48,672 nucleotides of DNA. It comes from a virus. A model generated the notes under the pieces. The model searched no databases and was not told the DNA's origin. It worked only from the letters and a program-made list of their open reading frames with translations. Made by a program: the position numbers and the translations under genes. The stretch covers positions 1 through 48,672 of IMG/VR virus record IMGVR_UViG_3300028176_000006; one strand, given 5' to 3'. Shown here piece by piece: positions 16,195 through 23,172 of this stretch; the first letter of the stretch is position 1, and each line of letters begins with the position of its first letter.

Positions 16195-16910
16195 AAACTC
16201 TGAAACCAAAAATAAACTTAACGAACACGACCCTTTATAATTCATCGCATCTGGTCGGACTTCTGTCCGACCTTTCTCTATTCCAGTCAGACATTTCCGA
16301 TGAAGATATAGACGGTTTGCGGCTTCAGGTTAAATACTGCCAAAACCGAAAAGGCTGGACGTTGAAAACTGAAATGCCCTATGGTAGAGCATACTTAAAC
16401 GAAAAAGAAATGTTCCTCTATCTACCGCATCCCTGTTCTACCTTTAATAAGCCTTTACTTGTTCAGCTATTCTACCATGAATTGTTGCACACTAAGGGGC
16501 TTCAACATTATCAAATGAACCTAGTCCAGCATTGCAAAGATGGCTACGATCAGTTCTTCTGGGCTAATTCCTACCCTTTACATTTTGGGCGCAAAACTCC
16601 ATCAGGTGATTACACTGCTGACTATTACGATGTGGCTCTTATAAGCTATAGTGTGCCAAAAAGTATAACTAATTCTATCGAAATAAACATGATGGAGTAT
16701 ATGGTTAGAAACCTTGCGCCATTGATAGGCTATGATGTAAACCTGCAGTATATGACTGCTTCTATTGACCCACGCAAGTCCACTTTGTCCAACGGACACT
16801 GGCAACATCAGGCTGTTGAAGAGCATCGGACTTTCAACAGCATCTACGAGATGTATGTGTTTTTCTTAACTAAAATCTATAGCTCTACTACTGAGGAGGC
16901 TGAAGTATAA
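16191..16910 (+). CDS. Metzincin-motif metalloprotease-like protein, 239 aa
   Basis: ATG at 16191 overlaps the previous stop. Residues around 98-108 read HELLHTKGLQH, which is exactly HExxHxxGxxH, the zinc-binding signature of metzincin-type peptidases (three His ligands, Glu as general base). The hydrophobic run LLVQLFY just before it fits the active-site helix. No signal peptide, so any activity would be inside the host cell. A Met-turn may be supplied by NMMEYMVRN further on, but this is uncertain. No named family recognised. In the early arm, such an enzyme could cut a host protein; that is an inference. A perfect palindrome lies inside the gene at 16253-16272. Confidence 0.6.
   Translation: MKTLKPKINLTNTTLYNSSHLVGLLSDLSLFQSDISDEDIDGLRLQVKYCQNRKGWTLKTEMPYGRAYLNEKEMFLYLPHPCSTFNKPLLVQLFYHELLHTKGLQHYQMNLVQHCKDGYDQFFWANSYPLHFGRKTPSGDYTADYYDVALISYSVPKSITNSIEINMMEYMVRNLAPLIGYDVNLQYMTASIDPRKSTLSNGHWQHQAVEEHRTFNSIYEMYVFFLTKIYSSTTEEAEV
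16253..16272. repeat. In-gene palindrome GGTCGGAC-TTCT-GTCCGACC
   Basis: An 8-bp, 4-nt-loop perfect stem-loop inside the metzincin-like gene, coding for V-G-L-L-S-D-L. It is more GC-rich than the 9-3-9 copies and may be a relative or an independent hairpin. Confidence 0.65.
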
Positions 16911-17119
16911 TGGGCGACAAAAAGAACATTTCTTTGAAATGTCCTGTCGACGGAATTAGAGATTCCGTCTATCTACTTATAAGTCATAACAAACTGAGAG
17001 CAGAGCTAATGGCTCTTGCTTTAAGAATCTGGATAACCGACTCAAATGAAACTGGTGCAATCTCAAAAGCTATAGACTTAATACTAAGCAAGTATATCAT
17101 TGCTGAGAGGGAGAAATAG
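16910..17119 (+). CDS. Small hypothetical early protein with in-frame palindrome, 69 aa
   Basis: ATG at 16910 overlaps the TAA of the upstream gene (TAATG), with GAGGAGG nine nt before. Residues 14-20 (DGIRDSV) are encoded by a 9-3-9 palindrome at 16949-16969, in the same codon phase as the copies in other genes. The rest is helical and Ala/Leu/Ile-rich (LRAELMALALRIWITDS, ISKAIDLILSKYIIAEREK) with no recognised domain. The CPVDGIRDSVYLLIS start leads into a helix, so the element has become part of the N-terminus. Confidence 0.6.
   Translation: MGDKKNISLKCPVDGIRDSVYLLISHNKLRAELMALALRIWITDSNETGAISKAIDLILSKYIIAEREK
16949..16969. repeat. In-gene palindromic element GACGGAATT-AGA-GATTCCGTC
   Basis: 9-3-9 stem-loop with one G-T pair at the loop end, in codon phase (D-G-I-R-D-S-V). 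It differs at one base from GACGGAATT-AGA-AATTCCGTC at 17456-17476. Confidence 0.85.
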
Positions 17120-17121
17120 AC

Positions 17122-17382
17122 ATGCCGGCATATCTTGAAAAAGCTATAATCGAAGAGCTACCCAGCGATCTGAAACTTATAACCAACAGTCGTGAATTCG
17201 ACGAGGTAATAGATGCCATAGGTCTAACCGATGACGAGGATATAGAAGGTATGGGTGGACTGATGGTAAAATTGGACAGCATTGGCTTTCCTGAAGAAGT
17301 CTGGGGATTCTTTGGTTCAGTTCCCTATAACCATAAGGGTTGCTGGTGCTTATTCAGCATAACCGAGGAGTTTGTGAAGTGA
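17122..17382 (+). CDS. Small acidic early protein, 86 aa
   Basis: ATG at 17122, two nt after the previous stop; the GAGAGGGAG upstream is a good site. Acidic (pI clearly low), with a helical first half (YLEKAIIEELPSDLKLI, FDEVIDAIGLTDDEDIEGMGGLMVKLDS) and an aromatic, Gly- and Cys-containing end (VWGFFGSVPYNHKGCWCLFSI). No family recognised. Small acidic early phage proteins often act as inhibitors of host enzymes or DNA mimics; here that is only a possibility. Its stop overlaps a possible GTG start for a 36-aa frame. Confidence 0.6.
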   Translation: MPAYLEKAIIEELPSDLKLITNSREFDEVIDAIGLTDDEDIEGMGGLMVKLDSIGFPEEVWGFFGSVPYNHKGCWCLFSITEEFVK

Positions 17383-17489
17383 ATCTCTACTCAGATGGAA
17401 TTTTAATTCCATCAGATATAGCCCTTGTCGACATAATATTCGATTATGTCGTGCTGACGGAATTAGAAATTCCGTCTACGTTGTTTTAG
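17379..17489 (+). CDS. Possible 36-aa frame made largely of palindromic elements
   Basis: GTG at 17379 overlaps the previous stop (GTGA) with GAGGAG eight nt upstream. The frame stays open for 36 codons through three palindromes to TAG at 17487-17489. It encodes NLYSDGILIPSDIA and then LVDIIFDYVVLTELEI. The first palindrome gives D-G-I, in the phase used in other genes. It may be a true small gene, the remnant of a longer one invaded by elements, or chance. I favour remnant or chance slightly over a working gene. Confidence 0.35.
   Translation: MNLYSDGILIPSDIALVDIIFDYVVLTELEIPSTLF
17394..17476. repeat. Cluster of three palindromic elements
   Basis: GATGGAATT-TT-AATTCCATC (17394-17413); CGACATAAT-ATTCG-ATTATGTCG (17429-17451); GACGGAATT-AGA-AATTCCGTC (17456-17476). 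All stems are 9 bp and perfect. The second is a one-base variant of the 15422 copy, and the third a one-base variant of the 16949 copy. Confidence 0.9.
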
Positions 17490-17522
17490 CCTTTAAGTAT
17501 CTATAATCCCCCATTTTTTTAC

Positions 17523-17553
17523 AGCCCGACAGTGAATACTGTTCGGGCTTTTT
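17523..17553 (+). terminator. Rho-independent terminator
   Basis: AGCCCGACAGT pairs with ACTGTTCGGGCT (one bulged T) around loop GAAT, followed by a T-run. It closes the first block of early genes 70 nt before the next ribosome site. The rest of the 241-nt gap (17383-17623) holds the palindrome cluster and nothing else I can name. Confidence 0.85.
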
Positions 17554-17623
17554 CAGCTGTAAAATCAACTCAACAACAAAGTTGTGAGTCTAAATTCAAA
17601 ACAACCTACCAAAGGAGTTAAAG

Positions 17624-17824
17624 ATGTCTAATGCAAAAAGCACTATTGAATCCTCGATACTGGATGGACTTACAGGAAATGTTAAAGTAGCTATAGCAAT
17701 AAGACCTGATGATATTGCAGAACTAGCCATTAAAGACGTAATTGATGCTATGTTTCATAGTTCTGTTCGATGGTCTGTAATACAATATGCAAAGGAGCTA
17801 GAATTATGCACCAAAGAGATGTAG
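17624..17824 (+). CDS. Small hypothetical early protein, 66 aa
   Basis: ATG at 17624 with AAAGGAG at ideal spacing. Ser/Ile/Ala-rich and helical (STIESSILDGLTG, DIAELAIKDVIDAMFH, WSVIQYAKELELCTKEM). No motif recognised and no membrane segment. It starts a new gene block after the terminator; the next gene begins inside its last codons, so the two are translated together. That coupling to a DenV-like repair gene hints at a shared process but does not define one. Confidence 0.6.
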   Translation: MSNAKSTIESSILDGLTGNVKVAIAIRPDDIAELAIKDVIDAMFHSSVRWSVIQYAKELELCTKEM

Positions 17825-18174
17825 ACCCAGCTATTATTTGCCGTAAGCACTTAATCGCAGAACACGCTGAAATACACATGTTTGTTGGGACTATTGAAGT
17901 CAAAAAGCAGTTGGACGGTTATGCTACTGGTAACTGCTTGGACATTTCAAAGTTAAAGCATAGACATGATGTGCTAGCGGCTGAGATGCTTAAGCGAAAC
18001 TACCAACACTACTCACCTTTACCACAAGGAAGAATTAATGAACTAGACCTGTCCTACTTACCCGAGTGGGTAGTCGAAACTACCATTGACGCTGACGTAA
18101 GTCTATTTCAGTTACTTAACTGTAAAGAGTGCTGCGAACTCTATTACTTGAAGGAGAATTCAAATGAAAGATAA
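17806..18174 (+). CDS. Pyrimidine-dimer DNA glycosylase, T4 DenV-like
   Basis: 122 aa from ATG 17806, chosen because AGGAG lies 9 nt upstream; a longer frame from 17770 has no site. The segment ICRKHLIAEHAEIHMFVGTI (about residues 10-30) matches the DenV core (QHLMAEYRELPRVFGAV in T4), keeping His15 and both acidic positions; Glu22 would be the catalytic Glu23 of T4. LAAEMLKRNYQHYSP further on matches the T4 IAECLKRGF region. In this family the free N-terminal amine attacks the damaged base after Met removal; here residue 2 is His rather than Thr. The enzyme nicks UV-damaged DNA. Match is by eye, so moderately sure. Confidence 0.6.
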   Translation: MHQRDVDPAIICRKHLIAEHAEIHMFVGTIEVKKQLDGYATGNCLDISKLKHRHDVLAAEMLKRNYQHYSPLPQGRINELDLSYLPEWVVETTIDADVSLFQLLNCKECCELYYLKENSNER

Positions 18175-18523
18175 ACCTATTTCTATAAACCCAAAACATG
18201 CACCAAAACCTGAGCCTCAAATATCTTTAACAGACGCTTCATCCGTAGCTGTTGAGTGCTTGCTTCAAGCACTGGATGAGTCAGAAAACGAAGCGATTAT
18301 AGAGCTAAGAACAAGTTTCAAAGTAAAATTCTATTCGGCTCTTATTGCAAACACCCGAATGACTATGGATGCTGGATTTCAAACAGGCAATAAACAATTA
18401 ATGCAAATAGCATCAGCTCAAGCAGACGGACTAATGAAGAGAATTATTGCTGAGGGACTCTTCGAGCTTATTGACCTAGAAATAATGAACGTGCTATCGT
18501 CTATGGGGGCAAAAAGTAATTAA
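18164..18523 (+). CDS. Hypothetical early protein, 119 aa
   Basis: ATG at 18164 overlaps the previous gene by 11 nt; AAGGAG lies 8 nt upstream. Pro-rich start (ISINPKHAPKPEPQIS), then a mainly helical, Ala/Glu/Met-rich body (SVAVECLLQALDESENEAIIELR, QLMQIASAQADGLMKRIIAEGLFELIDLEIM). No recognised family, signal or membrane segment. The next gene is 125 nt away across a cluster of palindromes, so this gene ends a translational group. Confidence 0.6.
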   Translation: MKDKPISINPKHAPKPEPQISLTDASSVAVECLLQALDESENEAIIELRTSFKVKFYSALIANTRMTMDAGFQTGNKQLMQIASAQADGLMKRIIAEGLFELIDLEIMNVLSSMGAKSN

Positions 18524-18629
18524 GACACTAAATTTGGCAGAATCATAAATTCTGCCTATAAAAAGTGTCTGATTGATATAGTCTGACAGTATTTTAATAC
18601 TGTCGACACGACAGTTCTTTGAACTGTCG
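18523..18629. repeat. Palindrome cluster with nested outer stem
   Basis: An outer pair AGACACT (18523-18529) with AGTGTCT (18564-18570) encloses GGCAGAAT-CATAA-ATTCTGCC (18536-18556). Then come GACAGTATT-TT-AATACTGTC (18585-18604) and CGACAGTTC-TTT-GAACTGTCG (18609-18629), four bases apart. All arms pair perfectly though no two arms are alike. They fill the gap before the 90-aa gene. Confidence 0.9.
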
Positions 18630-18647
18630 ATATCGGAGATTAAATCA

Positions 18648-18920
18648 ATGAAAAACTTATCTGACCAGGAACTCAGCATCCTTTATCGTTCACACATGGA
18701 ATACTATAAGGCATCTGTAGAACAGATGAAACTCATTTCAACCGAACAAAGAGTGAGGACATTAGAAGCTAGAAGGCATAGGGCAAAAGAGTATTATGCT
18801 AAATGCCAAGCAGACCTTAATGTTTTAATGAATAGTTATATATTTCAAAAGAGAAGAGATAGAGACGAAACACGTGAAGCTCGTAGGGCTAAAAAATCTA
18901 GCAAAAGAATAGGAGGCTAA
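18648..18920 (+). CDS. Small basic coiled-coil protein, 90 aa
   Basis: ATG at 18648; CGGAGA lies 11 nt upstream. Almost entirely helical and basic: ILYRSHMEYYKASVEQMKL, RVRTLEARRHRAKEYYAKCQ, then a very Arg/Lys-rich C-terminus (KRRDRDETREARRAKKSSKR). The basic tail suggests nucleic-acid binding. No family recognised. It precedes the SNF2-like helicase gene by about 110 nt that hold another double palindrome. Confidence 0.6.
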   Translation: MKNLSDQELSILYRSHMEYYKASVEQMKLISTEQRVRTLEARRHRAKEYYAKCQADLNVLMNSYIFQKRRDRDETREARRAKKSSKRIGG

Positions 18921-18937
18921 TTATCGACTGTATCTGT

Positions 18938-18984
18938 GCAGTATCTATGATACTGTGATTGCAGACTGAATTTTCAATTCAGTC
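18938..18984. repeat. Double palindromic element before the helicase gene
   Basis: GCAGTATC-TAT-GATACTGT (18938-18956), the spacer GATTGCA, then GACTGAATT-TTC-AATTCAGTC (18964-18984). The first stem-loop and spacer match 5267 and 11188; the second stem-loop matches 23232-23252 except in the loop. The remnant TTTGATACTGTC and the 10-bp palindrome GTGTCGACAC (19001-19010) follow. Confidence 0.9.
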
Positions 18985-19028
18985 AATCTTTGATACTGTC
19001 GTGTCGACACCTGAAAGGAGTCAGACCA

Positions 19029-20981
19029 ATGCCTTTAGTAATTGACCGAAAAGAAACTGGAAAGATGCCAGCTATAGGCATAAGAGGCTATCTCAACTTT
19101 AATGACGAATATCAAATCCAGCATTTAGGGGCAGTCTTTCGTTCTAAGAATCGCAAGAACTTTATGGAGGGCGAGGACTTCAGCTGGAGGAATAAACATC
19201 ATTATGAGATGCCATTACCCATAGCCAAAAGGCTCTTTTTTCCGAATGGCACAACAGTTCCTCCAGATTTCATGACCGCTAATAGCTGGCAGGATAAAGT
19301 CGAACCTGACAACCTTTATGAAGATGATGAAAGTCAGTGGGCTAAAGATACACGACTTAGACTACAGAATTTCAGGGTAACTAAAGAAGCACTAGATATG
19401 ATAACCGACTTTGAAACCTTCGAAGAGTCTATGCTTTTAATCAAGGCTAACGATGAATTCTTTATAGACTGCATACTCCAAGAAGCTGGAATAGAAGAGG
19501 ACTGGTTTAATCGAAAACCCAAGATACACCAAAAAGCAGGTCTAGCTTTCTTTCTTCTATGTCTAAAACATGGATGGGGTCATATATGCCTGTTTGATGA
19601 AATGAGAACTGGAAAGACCAAGCAAGCGATAGATATATCAACCCACCTATTACAGAATGAAATGGTGAAGTCTGCATTGGTTATAGTTCCTAATACTATA
19701 AAGAGGGTATGGCGTGAAGAAGTAAGACTGGACTCGCCGTTATACGGTAGCTTTCTACAAATAGTAGAGGGAACTAAAGCAAAGAAGAGGGCAAGCTGGA
19801 ATCAGAGGGCTTTCTTCTACGTTGTAAACTATGAAGGTGCAAGGGCTGATTCCGAAGAACTTTATAAGTGGGAAGAATCAGTAGGAAATGACTACATACT
19901 AATATGCGATGAAGCTCATAAACTGAAGAATCCCAATTCTCAGCAGTCTGAAGTAATCCGAAAGCTCAATCCCAAGTATTCTATTCTACTTACAGGAACT
20001 CCTGTATCCAACAGACCAGAAGATATATGGAGTATGACCGACTTTGTATCACCTGCTTTATTAGGTAAATCAATAGAAGATTTCTATGAAAGATTCGCCG
20101 ATAGAGGTGGCTACAATGGTAAAGCTATATCAGGCTATCATGACCTAGACGAGATTAAATACCGCATAGAAAGAATATCTATGCGTAGGTTACGAAAAGA
20201 TGTAGTATTCGATAAAGTTATGCGCCAATCCAGACTTGGAACTATGGGTAAGAAGCAATCTGAAGCATATGAAAAGATGAGAGATGAGTTGTGGGCTGAA
20301 CTAACCAATGAAGATTTGGAATGGACTAGCGTTACAGCACGTAACAAGCTGGTTCAGATTATGCGTCTGCAACAGATAACTTCTGGTTTTTTATCTTCAG
20401 TAGCTGGCGATGCCGTTTGGTTTGATGATGCAGATAACTGGAAATTCAAAGAACTCGATGACTTTATAGATGAGTATTTGGATGATATAGGTGGCAAACT
20501 AGTTATATGGTCAAGATTTGTAGCACCCATAACCCGGCTGACTGAACGATATGAAAAGTATGGAGCTACCTGTATCTATGGTGCTGTCTCAACTGATGAA
20601 CGCTTTGAGAGGATGCACCGATTTCAGACAGATACTGACACCCAAATAATGGTAGCGCAAATACAATCAGCGGGGCTTGGTCTAGGATTCCAACCTGCAA
20701 CCTTTGAAATCTTCATTGACAAATGGTGGAGTCCAGCTGCAAACAAACAAGCCGAAGATAGAATTGTTGGAATACAAAATCCTGTTCCAGTTACAGTTAT
20801 AAGTCTTATAACCGAAGAGACTATTGATGAAAGACTCGAAACTATACTAGAACAAAAGATGGATTGGGCTAGGTCTATTACAGGCGATACTAACGAAGAT
20901 ATACATCTACCTGTATTGGATAAGAACACCCTATTCTATCTTTTAGCCAAGCCATCTGAGGCTGACAGATACAGAGCTTGA
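19029..20981 (+). CDS. SNF2/SWI2-type DNA helicase
   Basis: 650 aa from ATG 19029, which has AAAGGAG nine nt upstream; a longer frame from 18990 lacks a site. Helicase motifs in order: Q-like HQKAGLAFFL, motif I FDEMRTGKTKQA (about 188-198), motif Ia LVIVPNTIKRVW, motif II DEAHKLKN (about 293), motif III LLTGTPVSN (about 321), IV LVIWSRFVAPITRL, V AGLGLGFQPAT, VI QAEDRIVGIQNPV. The SNF2 arginine finger pattern QAxxRxxRxGQ is altered to EDRIVGIQN, so one arginine is missing. Phage SNF2 proteins help replication forks, recombination or branch migration using ATP. It likely works with the primase-helicase at 27713. Confidence 0.88.
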   Translation: MPLVIDRKETGKMPAIGIRGYLNFNDEYQIQHLGAVFRSKNRKNFMEGEDFSWRNKHHYEMPLPIAKRLFFPNGTTVPPDFMTANSWQDKVEPDNLYEDDESQWAKDTRLRLQNFRVTKEALDMITDFETFEESMLLIKANDEFFIDCILQEAGIEEDWFNRKPKIHQKAGLAFFLLCLKHGWGHICLFDEMRTGKTKQAIDISTHLLQNEMVKSALVIVPNTIKRVWREEVRLDSPLYGSFLQIVEGTKAKKRASWNQRAFFYVVNYEGARADSEELYKWEESVGNDYILICDEAHKLKNPNSQQSEVIRKLNPKYSILLTGTPVSNRPEDIWSMTDFVSPALLGKSIEDFYERFADRGGYNGKAISGYHDLDEIKYRIERISMRRLRKDVVFDKVMRQSRLGTMGKKQSEAYEKMRDELWAELTNEDLEWTSVTARNKLVQIMRLQQITSGFLSSVAGDAVWFDDADNWKFKELDDFIDEYLDDIGGKLVIWSRFVAPITRLTERYEKYGATCIYGAVSTDERFERMHRFQTDTDTQIMVAQIQSAGLGLGFQPATFEIFIDKWWSPAANKQAEDRIVGIQNPVPVTVISLITEETIDERLETILEQKMDWARSITGDTNEDIHLPVLDKNTLFYLLAKPSEADRYRA

Positions 20982-21011
20982 AAAGCTCTGCAGACACTGC
21001 ATCTATGATGC
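20972..21011. repeat. Palindromes overlapping the helicase stop codon
   Basis: CAGAGCTT-GAA-AAGCTCTG (20972-20990) spans the TGA stop at 20979-20981. It is followed by GCATC-TAT-GATGC (20999-21011 region). Similar stop-overlapping stem-loops occur at 23158-23180 and 24535-24555. Confidence 0.75.
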
Positions 21012-21025
21012 GGAGGGTATAAGGC

Positions 21026-21442
21026 ATGAGCACTAAAGACGATATGGAAAAAGGACTCGAAGCATTAGATAAACTACAAAAAGAGTTATCTAAAGAGATG
21101 AACAAATCTCTATTCAAGGAGGGCAGGGATAAAGCCGTAGAGGATATCGAAGAAAAGGTAGCTGAAATTATAAATTTCAGCAGTGTCGACAGAATCAAAG
21201 ATTCTGACGAAATAGAGAAGAGTGTGTTTTCTAGCGGTAGATTTGAAGTAAAATTAATTACTAATGAACCCGCCTATTATCCAATAGAAATAATAGATAA
21301 TAGCGGAGCTCCGTTTCGCAAACCAGTTCAGATAAACATGCGTATTTCAGACGCTGAGGAGCTAATATTAAAACTGCAAAAAGCAGTAATGGATGGCAAG
21401 TTTCTAGCTAAGCTAGATTCTAAACAAATGGAGGAGCTATGA
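21026..21442 (+). CDS. Hypothetical early protein with two in-frame palindromes, 138 aa
   Basis: ATG at 21026 with GGAGGG eight nt upstream. N-terminal half helical and charged (MEKGLEALDKLQKELSKEMNKSLFKEG). Residues 46-61 (AEIINFSSVDRIKDSD) are encoded by two 9-3-9 palindromes in codon phase. After this comes a compact alpha/beta part (FEVKLITNEPAYYPIEIIDNSG, VQINMRISDAEELILKLQKAVMDGK). The element thus marks a linker between a coiled-coil and a folded domain. No family recognised. Stop overlaps the next start. Confidence 0.65.
   Translation: MSTKDDMEKGLEALDKLQKELSKEMNKSLFKEGRDKAVEDIEEKVAEIINFSSVDRIKDSDEIEKSVFSSGRFEVKLITNEPAYYPIEIIDNSGAPFRKPVQINMRISDAEELILKLQKAVMDGKFLAKLDSKQMEEL
21161..21208. 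repeat. In-gene double palindromic element
   Basis: GCTGAAATT-ATA-AATTTCAGC (21161-21181, perfect 9-3-9) and GACAGAATC-AAA-GATTCTGAC (21188-21208, one mismatch). Both start on codon boundaries and give A-E-I-I-N-F-S and D-R-I-K-D-S-D. Confidence 0.9.
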
Positions 21443-21915
21443 TGGGATTTGATGCTGCAGCTAAAGAACTAGATGAAATGTCTAGGGAATTTCTTAAAAT
21501 CTATGACGAATACCTAGAACTAGAGTTGAGAACTAAACAAGTTAAAGAGATGATGGGTATGAAGAAAGAGGAAATCATATCAGCTATGAATACTTTGGGG
21601 ATGACATCTAGAGACATAGATGGTGCTAAACTAGTAAAGTGTTCTTCGACCCATCCATCGGTAAGAAACTTCAAGGCTTTAGAGAACTACATCAGGGATG
21701 TTCTTAATGAGCCTATATCGGCTTATCAAACTACATCTTTTGATAGAAAAGCCCTTAAGCAAATGGTAGACAATGCTATGAAAGATAGCGTAAGTCAAAA
21801 TGTTCCTATATCCGAGTTACTACCTGACGGCTTGGATATAAGCATGACCACGTATCTACAAGTCAGGGGCTACAAAAAGTCAGGCAATTCGCCTGATGAT
21901 GAAGCACCGTTTTAA
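21442..21915 (+). CDS. Hypothetical early protein with SSB-like acidic C-terminal tip, about 157 aa
   Basis: Two adjacent ATGs (21439, 21442) follow GGAGGAG; 21442 has the better spacing. The N-terminal half is a long coiled-coil-like helix (LDEMSREFLKIYDEYLELELRTKQVKEMM), followed by a helix-turn motif area (EEIISAMNTLGMTSRDIDGAKLVK). The end is short and acidic: NSPDDEAPF. Acidic residues followed by Pro-Phe at the very C-terminus are how bacterial SSB proteins recruit partners (DDDIPF in E. coli). The next gene also ends in an acidic stretch plus Phe. A role in replication is therefore plausible, but no fold is recognised. Confidence 0.65.
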   Translation: MGFDAAAKELDEMSREFLKIYDEYLELELRTKQVKEMMGMKKEEIISAMNTLGMTSRDIDGAKLVKCSSTHPSVRNFKALENYIRDVLNEPISAYQTTSFDRKALKQMVDNAMKDSVSQNVPISELLPDGLDISMTTYLQVRGYKKSGNSPDDEAPF

Positions 21916-21941
21916 TTCAATTCAAAGAGGAGTAATTCAAA

Positions 21942-22808
21942 ATGACAACTTCAAACGTTCCTGTTTCAGTAAACGACCAAGAACTAGACGACATTCTAGA
22001 TTCTGGTTCACAAAACTCGTTCAATCCTGTAATGGTTACTGTTGGAATCGTCCATCAATCTGGTAAGTTTTCAATCGAGGGTATGCCAGACCAAGCAAGG
22101 CTATCGGCTGTTATAATTGCTGGTAGGAAAACAAGGGTCGAATTTCCAAAGTATGAAAAGCATATCCAGCATGGCTCTCTAACTGGCGATGACTTGAATA
22201 ACGAAATAACTGTCTTTACAAAGAAGCGTCCATTCTGTTCATCAGAAGATGGGGTCAATGGTAAACTTGCTGATGTTGATTGGGATGAAGCTGAATCAAG
22301 TAAAGCAAAAGATGCTATTAAAATCATCAAAGGCAAGATAGCGGAGGGCGGTCTGAAATGCGCCATGTGCCCACTAGCCAAGTGGGGTAGCGTAGAGTTC
22401 TTTGGTTCTAATGGTAGAGGAATGGCTTGCAAAGAAATGCGTAAGCTACTCCTTTATAGAGGCACACCAATTCCTATGATACTGAACGTTCCCACAAGCT
22501 CTATAAGGGCATGGGATCAGTATTGCTCATCACTTTCAGTTGCCAACAAACAATACACCAAAGTCCATACAGAGCTTGCACTGGACATAATCGAAAGGAG
22601 TCAGACCAAATATAGCGTAATGACCTTTGCGTATCTCAGGGATATAGAGCCTGAATTGAAACAAGAACTGATGCAACCAGTCATCGATGCTAATGGTATT
22701 GAAATGCCTCTAGCAAAGGCTATAATTAATATGTTCTTAGGAACTGGTGTTAGCTTGGAGGACTACATTGGAGATGCCGATGAAAAACCTGCGGATGATA
22801 AGTTTTAA
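21942..22808 (+). CDS. Candidate single-strand DNA-binding/replication protein, 288 aa
   Basis: ATG at 21942 with AGAGGAG upstream. Central beta strands (NPVMVTVGIVHQSGKFSI, LSAVIIAGRKTRVEF) could be an OB-like core. A Cys cluster (CAMCPLAKWGS, then MACKEMRKLL, about residues 137-165) may bind zinc. The C-terminus is acidic and ends in Phe (DADEKPADDKF), as in phage SSBs such as T7 gp2.5. It lies between the SNF2 helicase block and the endolysin. I do not recognise the family by name; the SSB idea rests on size, strand pattern and tail, so treat it as a candidate. Confidence 0.6.
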   Translation: MTTSNVPVSVNDQELDDILDSGSQNSFNPVMVTVGIVHQSGKFSIEGMPDQARLSAVIIAGRKTRVEFPKYEKHIQHGSLTGDDLNNEITVFTKKRPFCSSEDGVNGKLADVDWDEAESSKAKDAIKIIKGKIAEGGLKCAMCPLAKWGSVEFFGSNGRGMACKEMRKLLLYRGTPIPMILNVPTSSIRAWDQYCSSLSVANKQYTKVHTELALDIIERSQTKYSVMTFAYLRDIEPELKQELMQPVIDANGIEMPLAKAIINMFLGTGVSLEDYIGDADEKPADDKF

Positions 22809-23172
22809 ACTTGATGTAGAAGACCGTAAGATTCTGTATATACTAGTAGTATTCGCTATAGTCTGTTGTATCGGGATGGGTATTACTGCAAAATATGCTT
22901 ACGTGGAGGGAGGTGATAAGATGGCAACAAGAGTATGGGTAGACTACGATGTTCAACCAGATGGAACATTCAAAAAAGCTATTCCTATTGATGAGATTCA
23001 TCGAATTGAGATATGGGAATACAATAGTGTATCTTTTGAGATTCACATGTATCAGTCTGGAGAAACTGATGACTACGAAGTCTACGATGTCGGTGCTGAT
23101 AATGATGATGGCGAAACATTCAGCACTTTAGCTTTGGCACAGGCAGCTGTGGCAGTATTGGAAGCCCTTTAG
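22780..23172 (+). CDS. Small protein with optional membrane anchor (two possible starts), 130 or 83 aa
   Basis: One frame, two well-supported starts. ATG 22780 (GGAG six nt upstream, overlapping the previous gene) gives a basic N-terminus and a clear membrane helix (ILYILVVFAIVCCIGMGITA). ATG 22921 has a much stronger site (GGAGGGAGGTGATAAG) and gives a soluble 83-aa form beginning MATRVWVDYDVQ. The soluble part is acidic with beta strands (IHRIEIWEYNSVSFEIHMYQ) and an Ala-rich C-terminal helix (LALAQAAVAVLEAL). No family recognised. The stop TAG is embedded in a 9-bp palindrome at 23158-23180. Confidence 0.55.
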   Translation: MKNLRMISFKLDVEDRKILYILVVFAIVCCIGMGITAKYAYVEGGDKMATRVWVDYDVQPDGTFKKAIPIDEIHRIEIWEYNSVSFEIHMYQSGETDDYEVYDVGADNDDGETFSTLALAQAAVAVLEAL

